The notes below the pieces were generated by a model that worked only from the letters and a program-made list of their open reading frames with translations, did not search any database and was not told where the DNA came from. This document shows positions 24,920 to 33,363 of a stretch of 64,000 nt of DNA, piece after piece. A program made the translations under genes and the position numbers. The DNA lies in NCBI GenBank assembly GCA_964556425.1, contig CAZKWC010000001.1, positions 50,648-114,647 on the forward strand, given 5' to 3'. Position 1 is the stretch's first letter; each line of letters opens with the position of its first letter. Source of the DNA: JALQUL01 sp964556425 (GTDB lineage: Bacteria > Pseudomonadota > Gammaproteobacteria > Burkholderiales > Burkholderiaceae_C).

Positions 24920-25015
24920 AATAAGTCATCGCAAAAAGTATCCGTCACTATACTTTTCAAAATGAAGTCAAAATTATATTGATTTTGATTGTGTCCCATT
25001 TAAAATAAAAATATC

Positions 25016-25585
25016 ATGAATTTAGGACTAGAAAATACTGAATTTCCAGAAGATGCCTTTGAAGTAGGTCGTATTCTTGACGCTTGGGGTGTTCAGGGCT
25101 GGGTAAAAATTTTGCCATTTAGCTCAGACCCTAAGGCTTTATTGTCTGCTAGGCGCTGGTATTTAGCCCCTGCTACTCGAGGAGTCAAAGGTTTTGAAAA
25201 CAACTCTTTGGTGCGTATTAAAGAGGTCAAGGTACATGCCGATACTTTGGTAGCACGTTTTAATGACATTACCGACCGCAATGGTGCAGAAATGTTAAAA
25301 GGTGCCCGCATTTTTATTCCAAGATCTAGCTTTCCAAGTACCCAAGAAGATGAATATTATTGGGTCGATTTAATGGGTCTGAAAGTGATCAATTTGGAAG
25401 GCCAAGAATTAGGCACCGTTGATGATTTGATTTCCACAGGGCCACAAACGGTTCTAGTCATTAAAAATGAAACCACCCCAAAAAATCAAGAAACACTAAT
25501 TCCTTTTGTGTCTGCCTACATTACCAATGTAGAGTTGGCTAACAAGCGAATTTTGGTTGACTGGCCACTGGACTATAACGTCTAA
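25016..25585 (+). CDS. rimM: Ribosome maturation factor RimM
   Basis: 189 aa. N-terminal RimM domain (VGRILDAWGVQGWVKILPFS) and C-terminal PRC-barrel (EYYWVDLMGLKVINLEG, GTVDDLISTGPQTVLVI). Binds S19 and helps 30S head maturation. 28 bp before trmD. Confidence 0.95.
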   Translation: MNLGLENTEFPEDAFEVGRILDAWGVQGWVKILPFSSDPKALLSARRWYLAPATRGVKGFENNSLVRIKEVKVHADTLVARFNDITDRNGAEMLKGARIFIPRSSFPSTQEDEYYWVDLMGLKVINLEGQELGTVDDLISTGPQTVLVIKNETTPKNQETLIPFVSAYITNVELANKRILVDWPLDYNV

Positions 25586-25613
25586 GTTTTTTTAATTTTT
25601 TTAGACTTTATTT

Positions 25614-26330
25614 ATGCGTTTTGATGTAGTGACTTTATTTCCCGAGTTGTTTGCGCCATTTTTAACTAGTGGTATTACTCGTAGAGCCTTTGAAAGTGGC
25701 GCAGTAGAGGTGCATTTACATCAATTACGTGACTATGCACCGGGTCGTTATAAAAGGGTCGATGACAGGCCCTTTGGCGGTGGCCCTGGTATGGTATTAA
25801 TGGCTCAACCCTTAGCAGATTGTGTGGATGCAATAGTGGCGCAGCGCCAAGACAATGCTCCTGTTGTGTTGTTTTGCCCGCAAGGTGAGTTGCTCCATCA
25901 TAATGCCGTACAAAATTGGTCAGATAGCCAAGGTGCTATTTTGTTATGTGGGCGTTATGAAGGTCTAGATCAACGCTTTATTGACACTTATGTCACGCAA
26001 AGAATTAGCCTTGGTGATTTTGTTTTATCGGGCGGCGAAATAGCCGCTATTGCCTTGCTTGATTCAGTTGCGCGTTTACAAAAAGGGGTGTTAAGCGATC
26101 AAGACAGTCATGCCTTCGATAGTTTTAACCCGGCCATTGATGGTTTATTAGATTGCCCGCACTACACAAGGCCCGAAGTGTGGCGAGATATTCCTGTACC
26201 AACTACCTTAATGTCGGGTAATCATGGTCTTATTGACCAATGGCGTCAACAACAAAGACAAGTAGTTACCCAAAACAAACGCCCTGATTTATTAAAGCCC
26301 AGCACTACAAAAGCCAAATCCAAGTTATAA
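25614..26330 (+). CDS. trmD: tRNA (guanine-N1)-methyltransferase TrmD
   Basis: 238 aa SPOUT methyltransferase making m1G37. Starts MRFDVVTLFPELFAPFLTSG; contains DDRPFGGGPGMVLMAQPL, LLCGRYEGLDQRFID and the knot/AdoMet segment RISLGDFVLSGGE; C-terminal HYTRPEVWRD. Stop codon overlaps a TATAAT that may belong to the rplS promoter. Confidence 0.97.
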   Translation: MRFDVVTLFPELFAPFLTSGITRRAFESGAVEVHLHQLRDYAPGRYKRVDDRPFGGGPGMVLMAQPLADCVDAIVAQRQDNAPVVLFCPQGELLHHNAVQNWSDSQGAILLCGRYEGLDQRFIDTYVTQRISLGDFVLSGGEIAAIALLDSVARLQKGVLSDQDSHAFDSFNPAIDGLLDCPHYTRPEVWRDIPVPTTLMSGNHGLIDQWRQQQRQVVTQNKRPDLLKPSTTKAKSKL

Positions 26331-26411
26331 TAGAGGGCTAACCGATCCTCTAGCTGGCCTTTTTCTTTATTTATTTTAATTGTTAAGAAAGCTGCTCAAA
26401 ACAGCACTTAA
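26326..26411 (+). promoter_or_regulatory. Possible rplS promoter and leader hairpins
   Basis: TATAAT (26326-26331) overlaps the trmD stop. Downstream, TAGAGG (26331-26336) pairs with CCTCTA (26347-26352), ahead of GGCCTTTTT; further on GTTAAG…GCTG pairs with CAGC…CTTAAC (about 26381-26411). Suggests a separate promoter and a folded leader for L19; by-eye prediction only. Confidence 0.35.
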
Positions 26412-26446
26412 CGCAGGCGCAGTCTATGATCCTTTGTAGGAAAAAC

Positions 26447-26830
26447 ATGAACTTAATCGAAATTCTTGAAAAAGAAGAAATTGCCCGTTTGGGTAAAACA
26501 ATTCCAGCGTTTGGCCCTGGCGACACCGTTATCGTTAGCGTTAACGTAGTTGAAGGTACACGTAAACGTGTGCAGGCTTACGAAGGTGTTGTAATTGCGA
26601 AACGTAACCGTGGTTTAAACAGCGGCTTTATCGTTCGTAAAATTTCCAACGGCGAAGGTGTAGAGCGTACGTTCCAAACTTACAGCCCATTAATCGCAAG
26701 CATTGAAGTCAAACGTCGTGGTGATGTTCGCCGCGCCAAGTTGTACTATTTACGTGAGCGTAGTGGTAAATCTGCACGTATTAAAGAAAAATTGGCTCCT
26801 AAAAAGGTGCGTACTGCTCCAGCAGTATAA
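26447..26830 (+). CDS. rplS: 50S ribosomal protein L19
   Basis: 127 aa: MNLIEILEKEEIARLGKTIP, FGPGDTVIVSVNVVEGTRKR, FQTYSPLIASIEVKRRGDVR, RRAKLYYLRERSGKSARIKE. Start at the ATG after TAGGAAAAAC; an ATG 21 bases upstream adds seven atypical residues. Followed by two terminator-like hairpins. Confidence 0.97.
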   Translation: MNLIEILEKEEIARLGKTIPAFGPGDTVIVSVNVVEGTRKRVQAYEGVVIAKRNRGLNSGFIVRKISNGEGVERTFQTYSPLIASIEVKRRGDVRRAKLYYLRERSGKSARIKEKLAPKKVRTAPAV

Positions 26831-26838
26831 AAAATGCT

Positions 26839-26863
26839 CAAACCCTTATTTTTTAAGGGTTTG
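26839..26863 (+). terminator. Terminator-like hairpin after rplS
   Basis: AAACCCTTA pairs with TAAGGGTTT around a T-rich loop, nine bases after the rplS stop; the T run behind it is poor, so termination may depend on the next hairpin. Confidence 0.6.
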
Positions 26864-26885
26864 GCCACTTTTTATTAGCCAAGCT

Positions 26886-26922
26886 AATCGTTGTAAGTGT
26901 TTTGCTTACAACGATTTTTTTT
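26886..26922 (+). terminator. Strong intrinsic terminator of the rpsP-rplS cluster
   Basis: Twelve-base perfect stem AATCGTTGTAAG / CTTACAACGATT with a short loop, followed by eight T. Confidence 0.92.
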
Positions 26923-26980
26923 GCTCTAATGATTTTAGAATTATCTAGATGACAATATTTACAGATGGGGTCAGTATTCA

Positions 26981-27670
26981 ATGAGTTCAAACATTCCTGT
27001 TTTTGATCCCCTCAGCGTCCCGGTAATAGAGCGCTTTTCTCATTTACCAGCAGTAAAAATACACGACCTGCATGAACAAGCATTGTTGAATCGATTTCAA
27101 CAACCCCCTGTTTGGCAGCCCGAAATTAAGCAAGAAGCGGTTTTTAGCAACCGCGCACCCCAATCTGCAGCAGTATTAATTGCCCTCGTTATGCGAGAGC
27201 AGCCTTATGTCATATTGACACAAAGAGCTGCTCATTTATCGACCCATTCAGGACAGATTGCATTTCCCGGAGGGAAAAAAGATGAGTCTGATATTGATTT
27301 AATAGCTACCGCCAAAAGAGAGGCATTTGAAGAAGTTGGCCTTGAGCCTGAAAGTCTTACATTTCTGGGTTGCTTACCACAATATATTACTGGCACACAA
27401 TTTGTTGTCACCCCAGTCGTGGTTTGGGTCAAGCAAGAGGTGCAGTTACAGGCCAATCCATCTGAAGTAGCCGATGTTTTTGAGGTTCCACTGGCTTTTT
27501 TAATGAATCCGGCACATCATCAATTGCATGAGTATGAATGGCAAGGTTTGCGCAGGCGTTGGTATTCTATGCCTTATGATGAACCCCAAGATCAGGTCAT
27601 TAAGCAACGATTTATTTGGGGCGCTACCGCTGGAATGCTGCGTAATTTTTATCATTTTTTAATTGCATAA
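26981..27670 (+). CDS. Nudix hydrolase, CoA pyrophosphatase-like (NudL/YeaB)
   Basis: 229 aa. Nudix region GGKKDESDIDLIATAKREAF followed by EEVGLEP, with the one-residue-longer spacing that marks the UPF0035/CoA-diphosphatase subgroup, preceded by LSTHSGQIAFPGG, another mark of that subgroup. Likely hydrolyses CoA or its derivatives to 3',5'-ADP and phosphopantetheine. Same strand as, but separated by a strong terminator from, rplS. Confidence 0.88.
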   Translation: MSSNIPVFDPLSVPVIERFSHLPAVKIHDLHEQALLNRFQQPPVWQPEIKQEAVFSNRAPQSAAVLIALVMREQPYVILTQRAAHLSTHSGQIAFPGGKKDESDIDLIATAKREAFEEVGLEPESLTFLGCLPQYITGTQFVVTPVVVWVKQEVQLQANPSEVADVFEVPLAFLMNPAHHQLHEYEWQGLRRRWYSMPYDEPQDQVIKQRFIWGATAGMLRNFYHFLIA

Positions 27671-27817
27671 CACTCATATTTTTATCAATTGAATTTTTGA
27701 AAATAACTTGAAATATCACAATTAAGACAAAGTTTTGGTATATTGTGCCAATCACTAGTTGTTACTGTCTATTTTTTTATTGCCAAGGGCCCTCAACATG
27801 GAAGCTTTAGGTTTTTT

Positions 27818-28798
27818 ATGAGTTTTTTATCCATTATTATTGCCCTGTTATTAGAGCAAGTCAGACCAATTGGCCGGCATCATCCCTTAAGGGTGGCTTT
27901 ACCCGAGTTTATACAAGCGGTTCGATCTAATTTTGATGCAGGGCAAAGGCGTCATGCTTATTGGGTTTGGATTTTATTAGTCCTAGTTCCAACGCTTTGC
28001 GCATTTTTATTGCATCTACTTATTACCCATTTTTTGGGATGGATTGCTGCATTGGTTTTTAATATTGCGATCTTGTATTTAACTTTAGGTTTTAGACAAT
28101 TTAGTTTTCATGTCACTGGTATTCGCAAAGCCCTTGAGGCTGGCGATCAAGTCTTAGCAAGGCAATTATTGGCTCAATGGCGTAAAACCGATACCCGCGA
28201 TTTTGGTCGTGGCAGCGTCATTCAATTACTCATAGAGGCGTCTGTGTTAGCCACACATATTAGTGTCTTTGGAGTAATTTTTTGGTATGCAATTTTTGCA
28301 GCGTTTGGATTAGGTCCTGCGGGCGCCATTTTTTATCGCCTTTCTGAATTTTGTAATCGATATATTCAATCGCAAAATCAGTCGCCCGAGTTAAAAAACA
28401 GCTATACCGCTACTTTCTTTCTTAAAATGTGGGCATGGGTAGATTTACCTACATCAAGACTCACCGCTTTAAGTTTTGCAATGGTGGGTAATTTTGAAGA
28501 AGTGATTACGCGTTGGCGTGATTTGGTGACCGATGCTCCATGGCCCAATGCAAGCCAAAATGACAATATGGTCATTGCAGCTGCCACTGCAGGATTACAA
28601 GGGACTAGTCCCTTAGGAGCCGACTTGCATCCTCAAAATGAGGTTTCTGATTTTCCAATTGATGCCAAACCGCCGCCACGAATAGAGCCGACATTGGGTT
28701 TAGCAGAAATTAATTGGGTGGTAGGATTGATCTGGCGAGCCTTAATATTGTGGATATTGGTCATGGGATTGCTTACAATTGCACGTTTAATGGGGTAA
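27818..28798 (+). CDS. CobD/CbiB family membrane protein
   Basis: 326 aa from the ATG of MSFLSIIIALLLEQVRPIGR (an AGG lies six bases upstream); a longer frame to 27743 adds 25 residues without a ribosome site. Several hydrophobic segments (about 50-100, 160-185, 300-320), KTDTRDFGRGSVIQLLIEAS and FFLKMWAWVDLPTSRLTAL…NFEEVITRWR, the CobD/CbiB pattern. True CbiB makes adenosylcobinamide from cobyric acid, but betaproteobacteria carry this shorter relative next to the Nudix gene without other cobalamin genes, so the role is open. Confidence 0.78.
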   Translation: MSFLSIIIALLLEQVRPIGRHHPLRVALPEFIQAVRSNFDAGQRRHAYWVWILLVLVPTLCAFLLHLLITHFLGWIAALVFNIAILYLTLGFRQFSFHVTGIRKALEAGDQVLARQLLAQWRKTDTRDFGRGSVIQLLIEASVLATHISVFGVIFWYAIFAAFGLGPAGAIFYRLSEFCNRYIQSQNQSPELKNSYTATFFLKMWAWVDLPTSRLTALSFAMVGNFEEVITRWRDLVTDAPWPNASQNDNMVIAAATAGLQGTSPLGADLHPQNEVSDFPIDAKPPPRIEPTLGLAEINWVVGLIWRALILWILVMGLLTIARLMG

Positions 28799-28894
28799 AT
28801 GCCATTAACATACAACGCTTACTGCATTGTCAGCATATAAAACGGTTTTAGAGGCTTAACTTAGGTAAAATCACATAGACTTAGGTTAATGAAC

Positions 28895-29054
28895 CTGTAT
28901 CAAAACTTTTAACAAAATTCATGGCATATGCTTTGATGGTCTATTTCGTTGGCTTTATTACCCGTAGCAGTGGCTATAGCTTTCAAAATCTGCGTAATAG
29001 TCCTCAAAATTAGTATCATGCCTGCATGTCTTGAGTTTTGCTTTAGGTTCTTTA
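28895..29054. repeat. Degenerate dispersed repeat, copy 1
   Basis: About 160 bp that aligns with 38732-38889 in the same orientation with scattered substitutions and few indels (roughly 65-70% by eye). Shared islands include GGTCTATTT, GGCTAT.GCTT.CAAA and TTGAGTTTT.CTT. No intact frame on either strand and no terminal inverted repeats were recognised. The rest of the 28799-29305 intergenic stretch holds the lepA promoter region. Confidence 0.65.
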
Positions 29055-29305
29055 ATGTAAATAATCCCATATAAATCTCAAGCTTTTAAATGCAGTGAGT
29101 TATTAAGGCGTTTAAAATCACAGCCAAGAATCTTCAATTTTCTTAAATTCAAGATTGTCCTGTACTACACCAAAACACTATTAAAATGTACTTATTCTTG
29201 GTAATTGCCAAGCGGTTTTATTGAAGTTGTAATGCGTCCAAATATTGTTTTTTGGACTTTCTTTTTTGTCTATTTTAAAAGTTCATTTGCTTGAACCCTT
29301 GTTTG

Positions 29306-31111
29306 ATGAATCACATCCGAAATTTTTCGATTATTGCGCATATTGATCATGGTAAATCTACCTTGGCTGATCGAATCATTCAGCGCTGCGGTGGCCTAGC
29401 CGACCGTGAAATGGAATCCCAAGTTCTCGACTCGATGGATATCGAAAAAGAGCGCGGCATTACTATTAAAGCCCAAACTGCAGCCTTAAGCTACAGAGCT
29501 AAAGATGGTCAAGTCTATAACCTTAATTTAATTGATACACCTGGTCATGTTGACTTTTCCTATGAAGTAAGTCGCTCACTTAGCGCTTGTGAAGGTGCTT
29601 TGTTAGTCGTTGATGCCAGTCAAGGGGTAGAAGCCCAAACTGTTGCCAATTGTTATACCGCCCTTGATTTAGGGGTAGAGGTTTTATCGGTACTTAATAA
29701 AATGGATTTGCCCAGCGCCGATCCTGAAAACGCTAAAAGTGAAATCGAAGATGTGATTGGTATTGATGCCTCTAATGCAATCGCTTGCTCGGCTAAAACT
29801 GGCATGGGTATCGATGATATTTTAGAAGCGGTAGTGGCTAATATTCCGCCCCCTAAAGGCAATCCAAATGCCGCTTTACGTGCCATGATTGTCGATAGTT
29901 GGTTTGACAGTTATGTAGGTGTGGTAATGTTGGTGAGGGTAGTCGATGGTCGCCTGTGTAAGGGTGACAAAATCATGATGATGGCGACTAAAACCACTTA
30001 TGAAGCCAATAAATTAGGTGTATTTACACCGCACAACGTAGAACGTCCTAGCCTTGAAGCAGGTGAGGTGGGATACATCATTGCTGGTATTAAAGAGTTA
30101 CAAGCCGCTAAAGTAGGTGATACCGTCACTATCGTTAAGCATGGTAGCCCTGCTGCTACTGCTAGCGAAGCTTTACCTGGTTTTAAAGAGATTCAGCCAC
30201 AAGTTTTTGCTGGTTTGTATCCTACCGAGGCTAATCAATACGATGCCTTGCGTGATGCGCTTGAAAAGCTCAAACTCAATGATGCTTCATTGCAATACGA
30301 ACCAGAAGTATCACAAGCTTTGGGCTTTGGCTTTCGTTGCGGATTTTTAGGCTTATTGCATATGGAAATTGTGCAAGAACGCCTTGAGCGTGAGTTTGAT
30401 CAAGACCTTATTACGACTGCCCCAAGCGTAGTGTATGAGGTAGTTAATATGGCCGATGAAGTCATTATGGTGGAAAATCCAGCCAAAATGCCAGATCAAG
30501 GCAAGCTTAAAGAAATCCGTGAACCCATCGTCACGGTGCATTTGTACATGCCCCAAGATTATGTGGGTGTGGTTATGACCTTGGCGAATCAAAAACGTGG
30601 CGTGCAAATTGATATGGCCTATCATGGTCGCCAAGTCATGCTCACTTATGAAATGCCATTGGGCGAAATCGTTTTAGATTTCTTTGATAAGCTCAAATCA
30701 GTCAGCCGTGGTTACGCCTCCATGGATTACGAGTTCAAAGAATACCGTGCCTCTGATGTAGTCAAAGTTGATATTTTATTGAACAGTGAAAAAGTCGATG
30801 CCCTATCGGTCATTATTCATAGGTCACAATCTCAATATCGTGGTCGACAAGTGGTGGCTAAAATGCGTGAAGTCATTTCACGTCAAATGTTTGATGTGGC
30901 CATTCAAGCAGCCATTGGCGCCAATGTAATTGCCCGTGAAACCGTTAAAGCATTACGCAAAAACGTGATTGCAAAATGTTATGGTGGTGATATTTCTCGT
31001 AAACGTAAACTTCTTGAGAAACAAAAAGCAGGTAAAAAACGCATGAAACAGATTGGCTCTGTTGAGGTGCCACAAGAAGCATTCTTAGCTATTTTACAAG
31101 TGGAGGATTGA
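29306..31111 (+). CDS. lepA: Elongation factor 4 (LepA), translational GTPase
   Basis: 601 aa. GTPase motifs AHIDHGKSTLADR (P loop), DTPGHVDFSYE (G3), NKMDLPSADPE (G4), then EF-G-like domains (GLYPTEANQYDALRDALEKL) and the LepA-specific C-terminal domain (CYGGDISRKRKLLEKQKAGK, KKRMK). Start at ATG of MNHIRNFSIIAHIDHG; a TTG five codons upstream is not used by the family. Ends with TGATG coupling to lepB. Confidence 0.97.
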   Translation: MNHIRNFSIIAHIDHGKSTLADRIIQRCGGLADREMESQVLDSMDIEKERGITIKAQTAALSYRAKDGQVYNLNLIDTPGHVDFSYEVSRSLSACEGALLVVDASQGVEAQTVANCYTALDLGVEVLSVLNKMDLPSADPENAKSEIEDVIGIDASNAIACSAKTGMGIDDILEAVVANIPPPKGNPNAALRAMIVDSWFDSYVGVVMLVRVVDGRLCKGDKIMMMATKTTYEANKLGVFTPHNVERPSLEAGEVGYIIAGIKELQAAKVGDTVTIVKHGSPAATASEALPGFKEIQPQVFAGLYPTEANQYDALRDALEKLKLNDASLQYEPEVSQALGFGFRCGFLGLLHMEIVQERLEREFDQDLITTAPSVVYEVVNMADEVIMVENPAKMPDQGKLKEIREPIVTVHLYMPQDYVGVVMTLANQKRGVQIDMAYHGRQVMLTYEMPLGEIVLDFFDKLKSVSRGYASMDYEFKEYRASDVVKVDILLNSEKVDALSVIIHRSQSQYRGRQVVAKMREVISRQMFDVAIQAAIGANVIARETVKALRKNVIAKCYGGDISRKRKLLEKQKAGKKRMKQIGSVEVPQEAFLAILQVED

Positions 31112-32076
31112 TGCAGTATTTGACCAGTGTTTTATTGGCCGCATTTGTTGCGTATGCCGGTGCATTTTATTTAGGTGCCATAGAGGGTAACTTCCCATTA
31201 TTGTTATTTGTGGCGGTGGTTGTCACTGGCCTGTATTGGTTCGCTGAACGATTCTATTTTTTACCAAACCGTAAAGCGGCTGCCCAAGCTCTTTCAGATG
31301 ACGCCAAAAAACGTCAGGCCGACCTAGAAAAACAAGGCATTATCAAACTCGACTTAGATGTGACAGAGGCTCAAAAAAATACCTTGGCTCAGCCATGGTG
31401 GTTAGATTGGACTGCTGGTCTATTTCCAGTTATTTTGGTGGTTTTTATTTTGCGCTCTTTTGCTTTTGAGCCATTTAAAATCCCCACAGGCTCAATGATT
31501 CCGACTTTATTAATTGATGATTTAATCTTGGTGAATAAATTTCATTATGGAGTTCGATTACCCATTTTACATACCAAAATTATTGACGGTGCCACTCCGC
31601 AAGCGGGTGATGTAATGGTCTTTCGTTATCCACCCGACCCTACTAAAGACTATATTAAGCGAGTGGTAGGCCTTCCTGGCGATGAAGTATCTTATTTAAA
31701 TAAAGTTCTTAAAATCAATGGTCAAGTGGTATCTAAAGTACCACAAGAGCAATTTTTGGATATATCCGAAAGTGTTTACACTCCTCAGTTTGAAGAAAAA
31801 TTAGGCGCTAAAACCCATCGAATTTTAAACAAACAAGATGTGCCAAGTGGAGTCAGTCCTATTGCCGACTTTGCATTCAAAGAAAACTGTCAGTATTCAA
31901 TTGAAGGTATAGTGTGTAAAGTGCCTGCAGGTCATTATTTTATGATGGGCGATAACCGCGATAACTCTTTAGATTCTCGTTATTGGGGTTTTGTCCCTGA
32001 GGCCAATATTGTAGGTAAAGCCAGCTTTATTTGGATGCATTTTTCTGATTTTAGTCGCATTGGTAGCTTTAATTAA
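31111..32076 (+). CDS. lepB: Signal peptidase I
   Basis: 321-aa inner-membrane serine protease. N-terminal membrane segments at about 1-20 and 28-46 and one at 104-120; catalytic Ser128 in KIPTGSMIPTL and Lys183 in DYIKRVVGLPGDE; C-terminal box GHYFMMGDNRDNSLDSRYWG. ATG shares one base with the lepA stop (TGATG). Confidence 0.96.
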   Translation: MQYLTSVLLAAFVAYAGAFYLGAIEGNFPLLLFVAVVVTGLYWFAERFYFLPNRKAAAQALSDDAKKRQADLEKQGIIKLDLDVTEAQKNTLAQPWWLDWTAGLFPVILVVFILRSFAFEPFKIPTGSMIPTLLIDDLILVNKFHYGVRLPILHTKIIDGATPQAGDVMVFRYPPDPTKDYIKRVVGLPGDEVSYLNKVLKINGQVVSKVPQEQFLDISESVYTPQFEEKLGAKTHRILNKQDVPSGVSPIADFAFKENCQYSIEGIVCKVPAGHYFMMGDNRDNSLDSRYWGFVPEANIVGKASFIWMHFSDFSRIGSFN

Positions 32077-32287
32077 TTGGCAGTGAGTGAGTTGTCACAG
32101 GTGGTTTTAAACCAATTTGTGTCAGTTCATTTCTATGGGAAATAGTAAGGTTTAGAATAAGTGGCAACTGTTTGAGTTGCTCCTTACTCCTCATAAAATG
32201 AATAATCAATTTTCATTTTTGAATGTCTTTTTGCTGTTTGTCATTATTTCAAAACGAGTAGTCTTTTTTCGCAAAGATGTATTAATC

Positions 32288-32680
32288 ATGAATCAACCAT
32301 TACAAAAAACCAATACTGCTGATTTAAGCATTGCAATTGCCAAAAATAAAATGGCCGGTTATTCCCTATTTGAAATGACGGTGGTGGCTATTATTGTGTT
32401 AGTTTTTGGCTTAATTGCTGTAAGAGTAAGCCCCTCATTAATCGAATACAAAACCATTAGTCAAGCCGTTAATCGTGCCGCACTGCAACCATCTGCTAAC
32501 GATGTGATGCGTAGTTTTGATGCAATTGCTATTATCGACAACATTACCACCATTACGAGTCAAGACTTAATCATTGATCCAGTAGGCGATAAAATGATTG
32601 TTAAATATGACTACCGTAAAGAAATCAGTCTTGCTGGACCTGTTTCTTTAGTGATTCATTTTTCAGGTCGTTCTAAATAG
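32288..32680 (+). CDS. DUF4845 family membrane protein
   Basis: 130 aa from the ATG of MNQPLQKTNTAD; the frame is open another 37 codons upstream but that part is atypical. One N-terminal hydrophobic segment in MAGYSLFEMTVVAIIVLVFG; position-wise it mimics a type IV prepilin (Gly24 then Tyr-Ser-Leu-Phe-Glu, with Glu at +5). The rest is a small soluble domain. Always found between lepB and rnc in this group; function unknown. Its TAG stop shares a base with the GTG of rnc. Confidence 0.8.
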   Translation: MNQPLQKTNTADLSIAIAKNKMAGYSLFEMTVVAIIVLVFGLIAVRVSPSLIEYKTISQAVNRAALQPSANDVMRSFDAIAIIDNITTITSQDLIIDPVGDKMIVKYDYRKEISLAGPVSLVIHFSGRSK

Positions 32681-33363
32681 TGACACCTCATGCTTTAAAA
32701 GGTTTACAAGATCGAATTGCCTACCGATTTGTCAACCTATCTTTATTAAAACGTGCTTTAACTCATAGAAGTTTTAGCTCCGATCACAATGAACGACTTG
32801 AGTTCTTAGGTGATTCTGTGCTCAGTTTGTCGGTTGCTACGCTTTTGTATGAGCAATTGGCAGGACAAAACGAGGGCGACTTATCTAGAGTAAGGGCTAA
32901 TTTAGTTAGGCAAGAAACCCTGCATATGCTGGCCAATCAGTTGGCCCTATCAGACTTAATTGCATTAGGCGAAGGCGAGTCCAAATCGGGGGGTAAAAAA
33001 CGGCCTTCTATTTTGGCAGATGCCCTTGAGGCGATTATTGGTGCGGTTTACCTAGATGGCGGTTATGATGCTGCGAGTAAAGTCGTATTGCATTTGTTTC
33101 GCGAAGTCAAAGTTGACAATCAAATGCAGGCCATGGGTAAAGATGCTAAAACAGCTTTACAAGAATGGTTGCAAGGCAAAAAACTACTTTTACCTACCTA
33201 TAAAGTAGTGGGCACTCATGGTCAAGCGCATCAACAAACTTTTGAGGTGGAGTGCAGTATTAATGGCTCACAACAAACTTTTACAGCACGAGGTAATTCT
33301 AGGCGTGCAGCCGAACAAGCAGCGGCCACTCTTATGCTTGATTATTTAAAGACTAAAAAATGA
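32680..33363 (+). CDS. rnc: Ribonuclease III
   Basis: 227 aa. RNase III signature HNERLEFLGDSVLSL (36-50), second metal site region DALEAIIGAVYLDGGYD, and a C-terminal double-stranded RNA-binding domain (DAKTALQEWLQGKKLLLPTY…SRRAAEQAAATLML). GTG start overlapping the previous stop (TAGTG) and 4-bp ATGA overlap with era. Confidence 0.96.
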   Translation: MTPHALKGLQDRIAYRFVNLSLLKRALTHRSFSSDHNERLEFLGDSVLSLSVATLLYEQLAGQNEGDLSRVRANLVRQETLHMLANQLALSDLIALGEGESKSGGKKRPSILADALEAIIGAVYLDGGYDAASKVVLHLFREVKVDNQMQAMGKDAKTALQEWLQGKKLLLPTYKVVGTHGQAHQQTFEVECSINGSQQTFTARGNSRRAAEQAAATLMLDYLKTKK

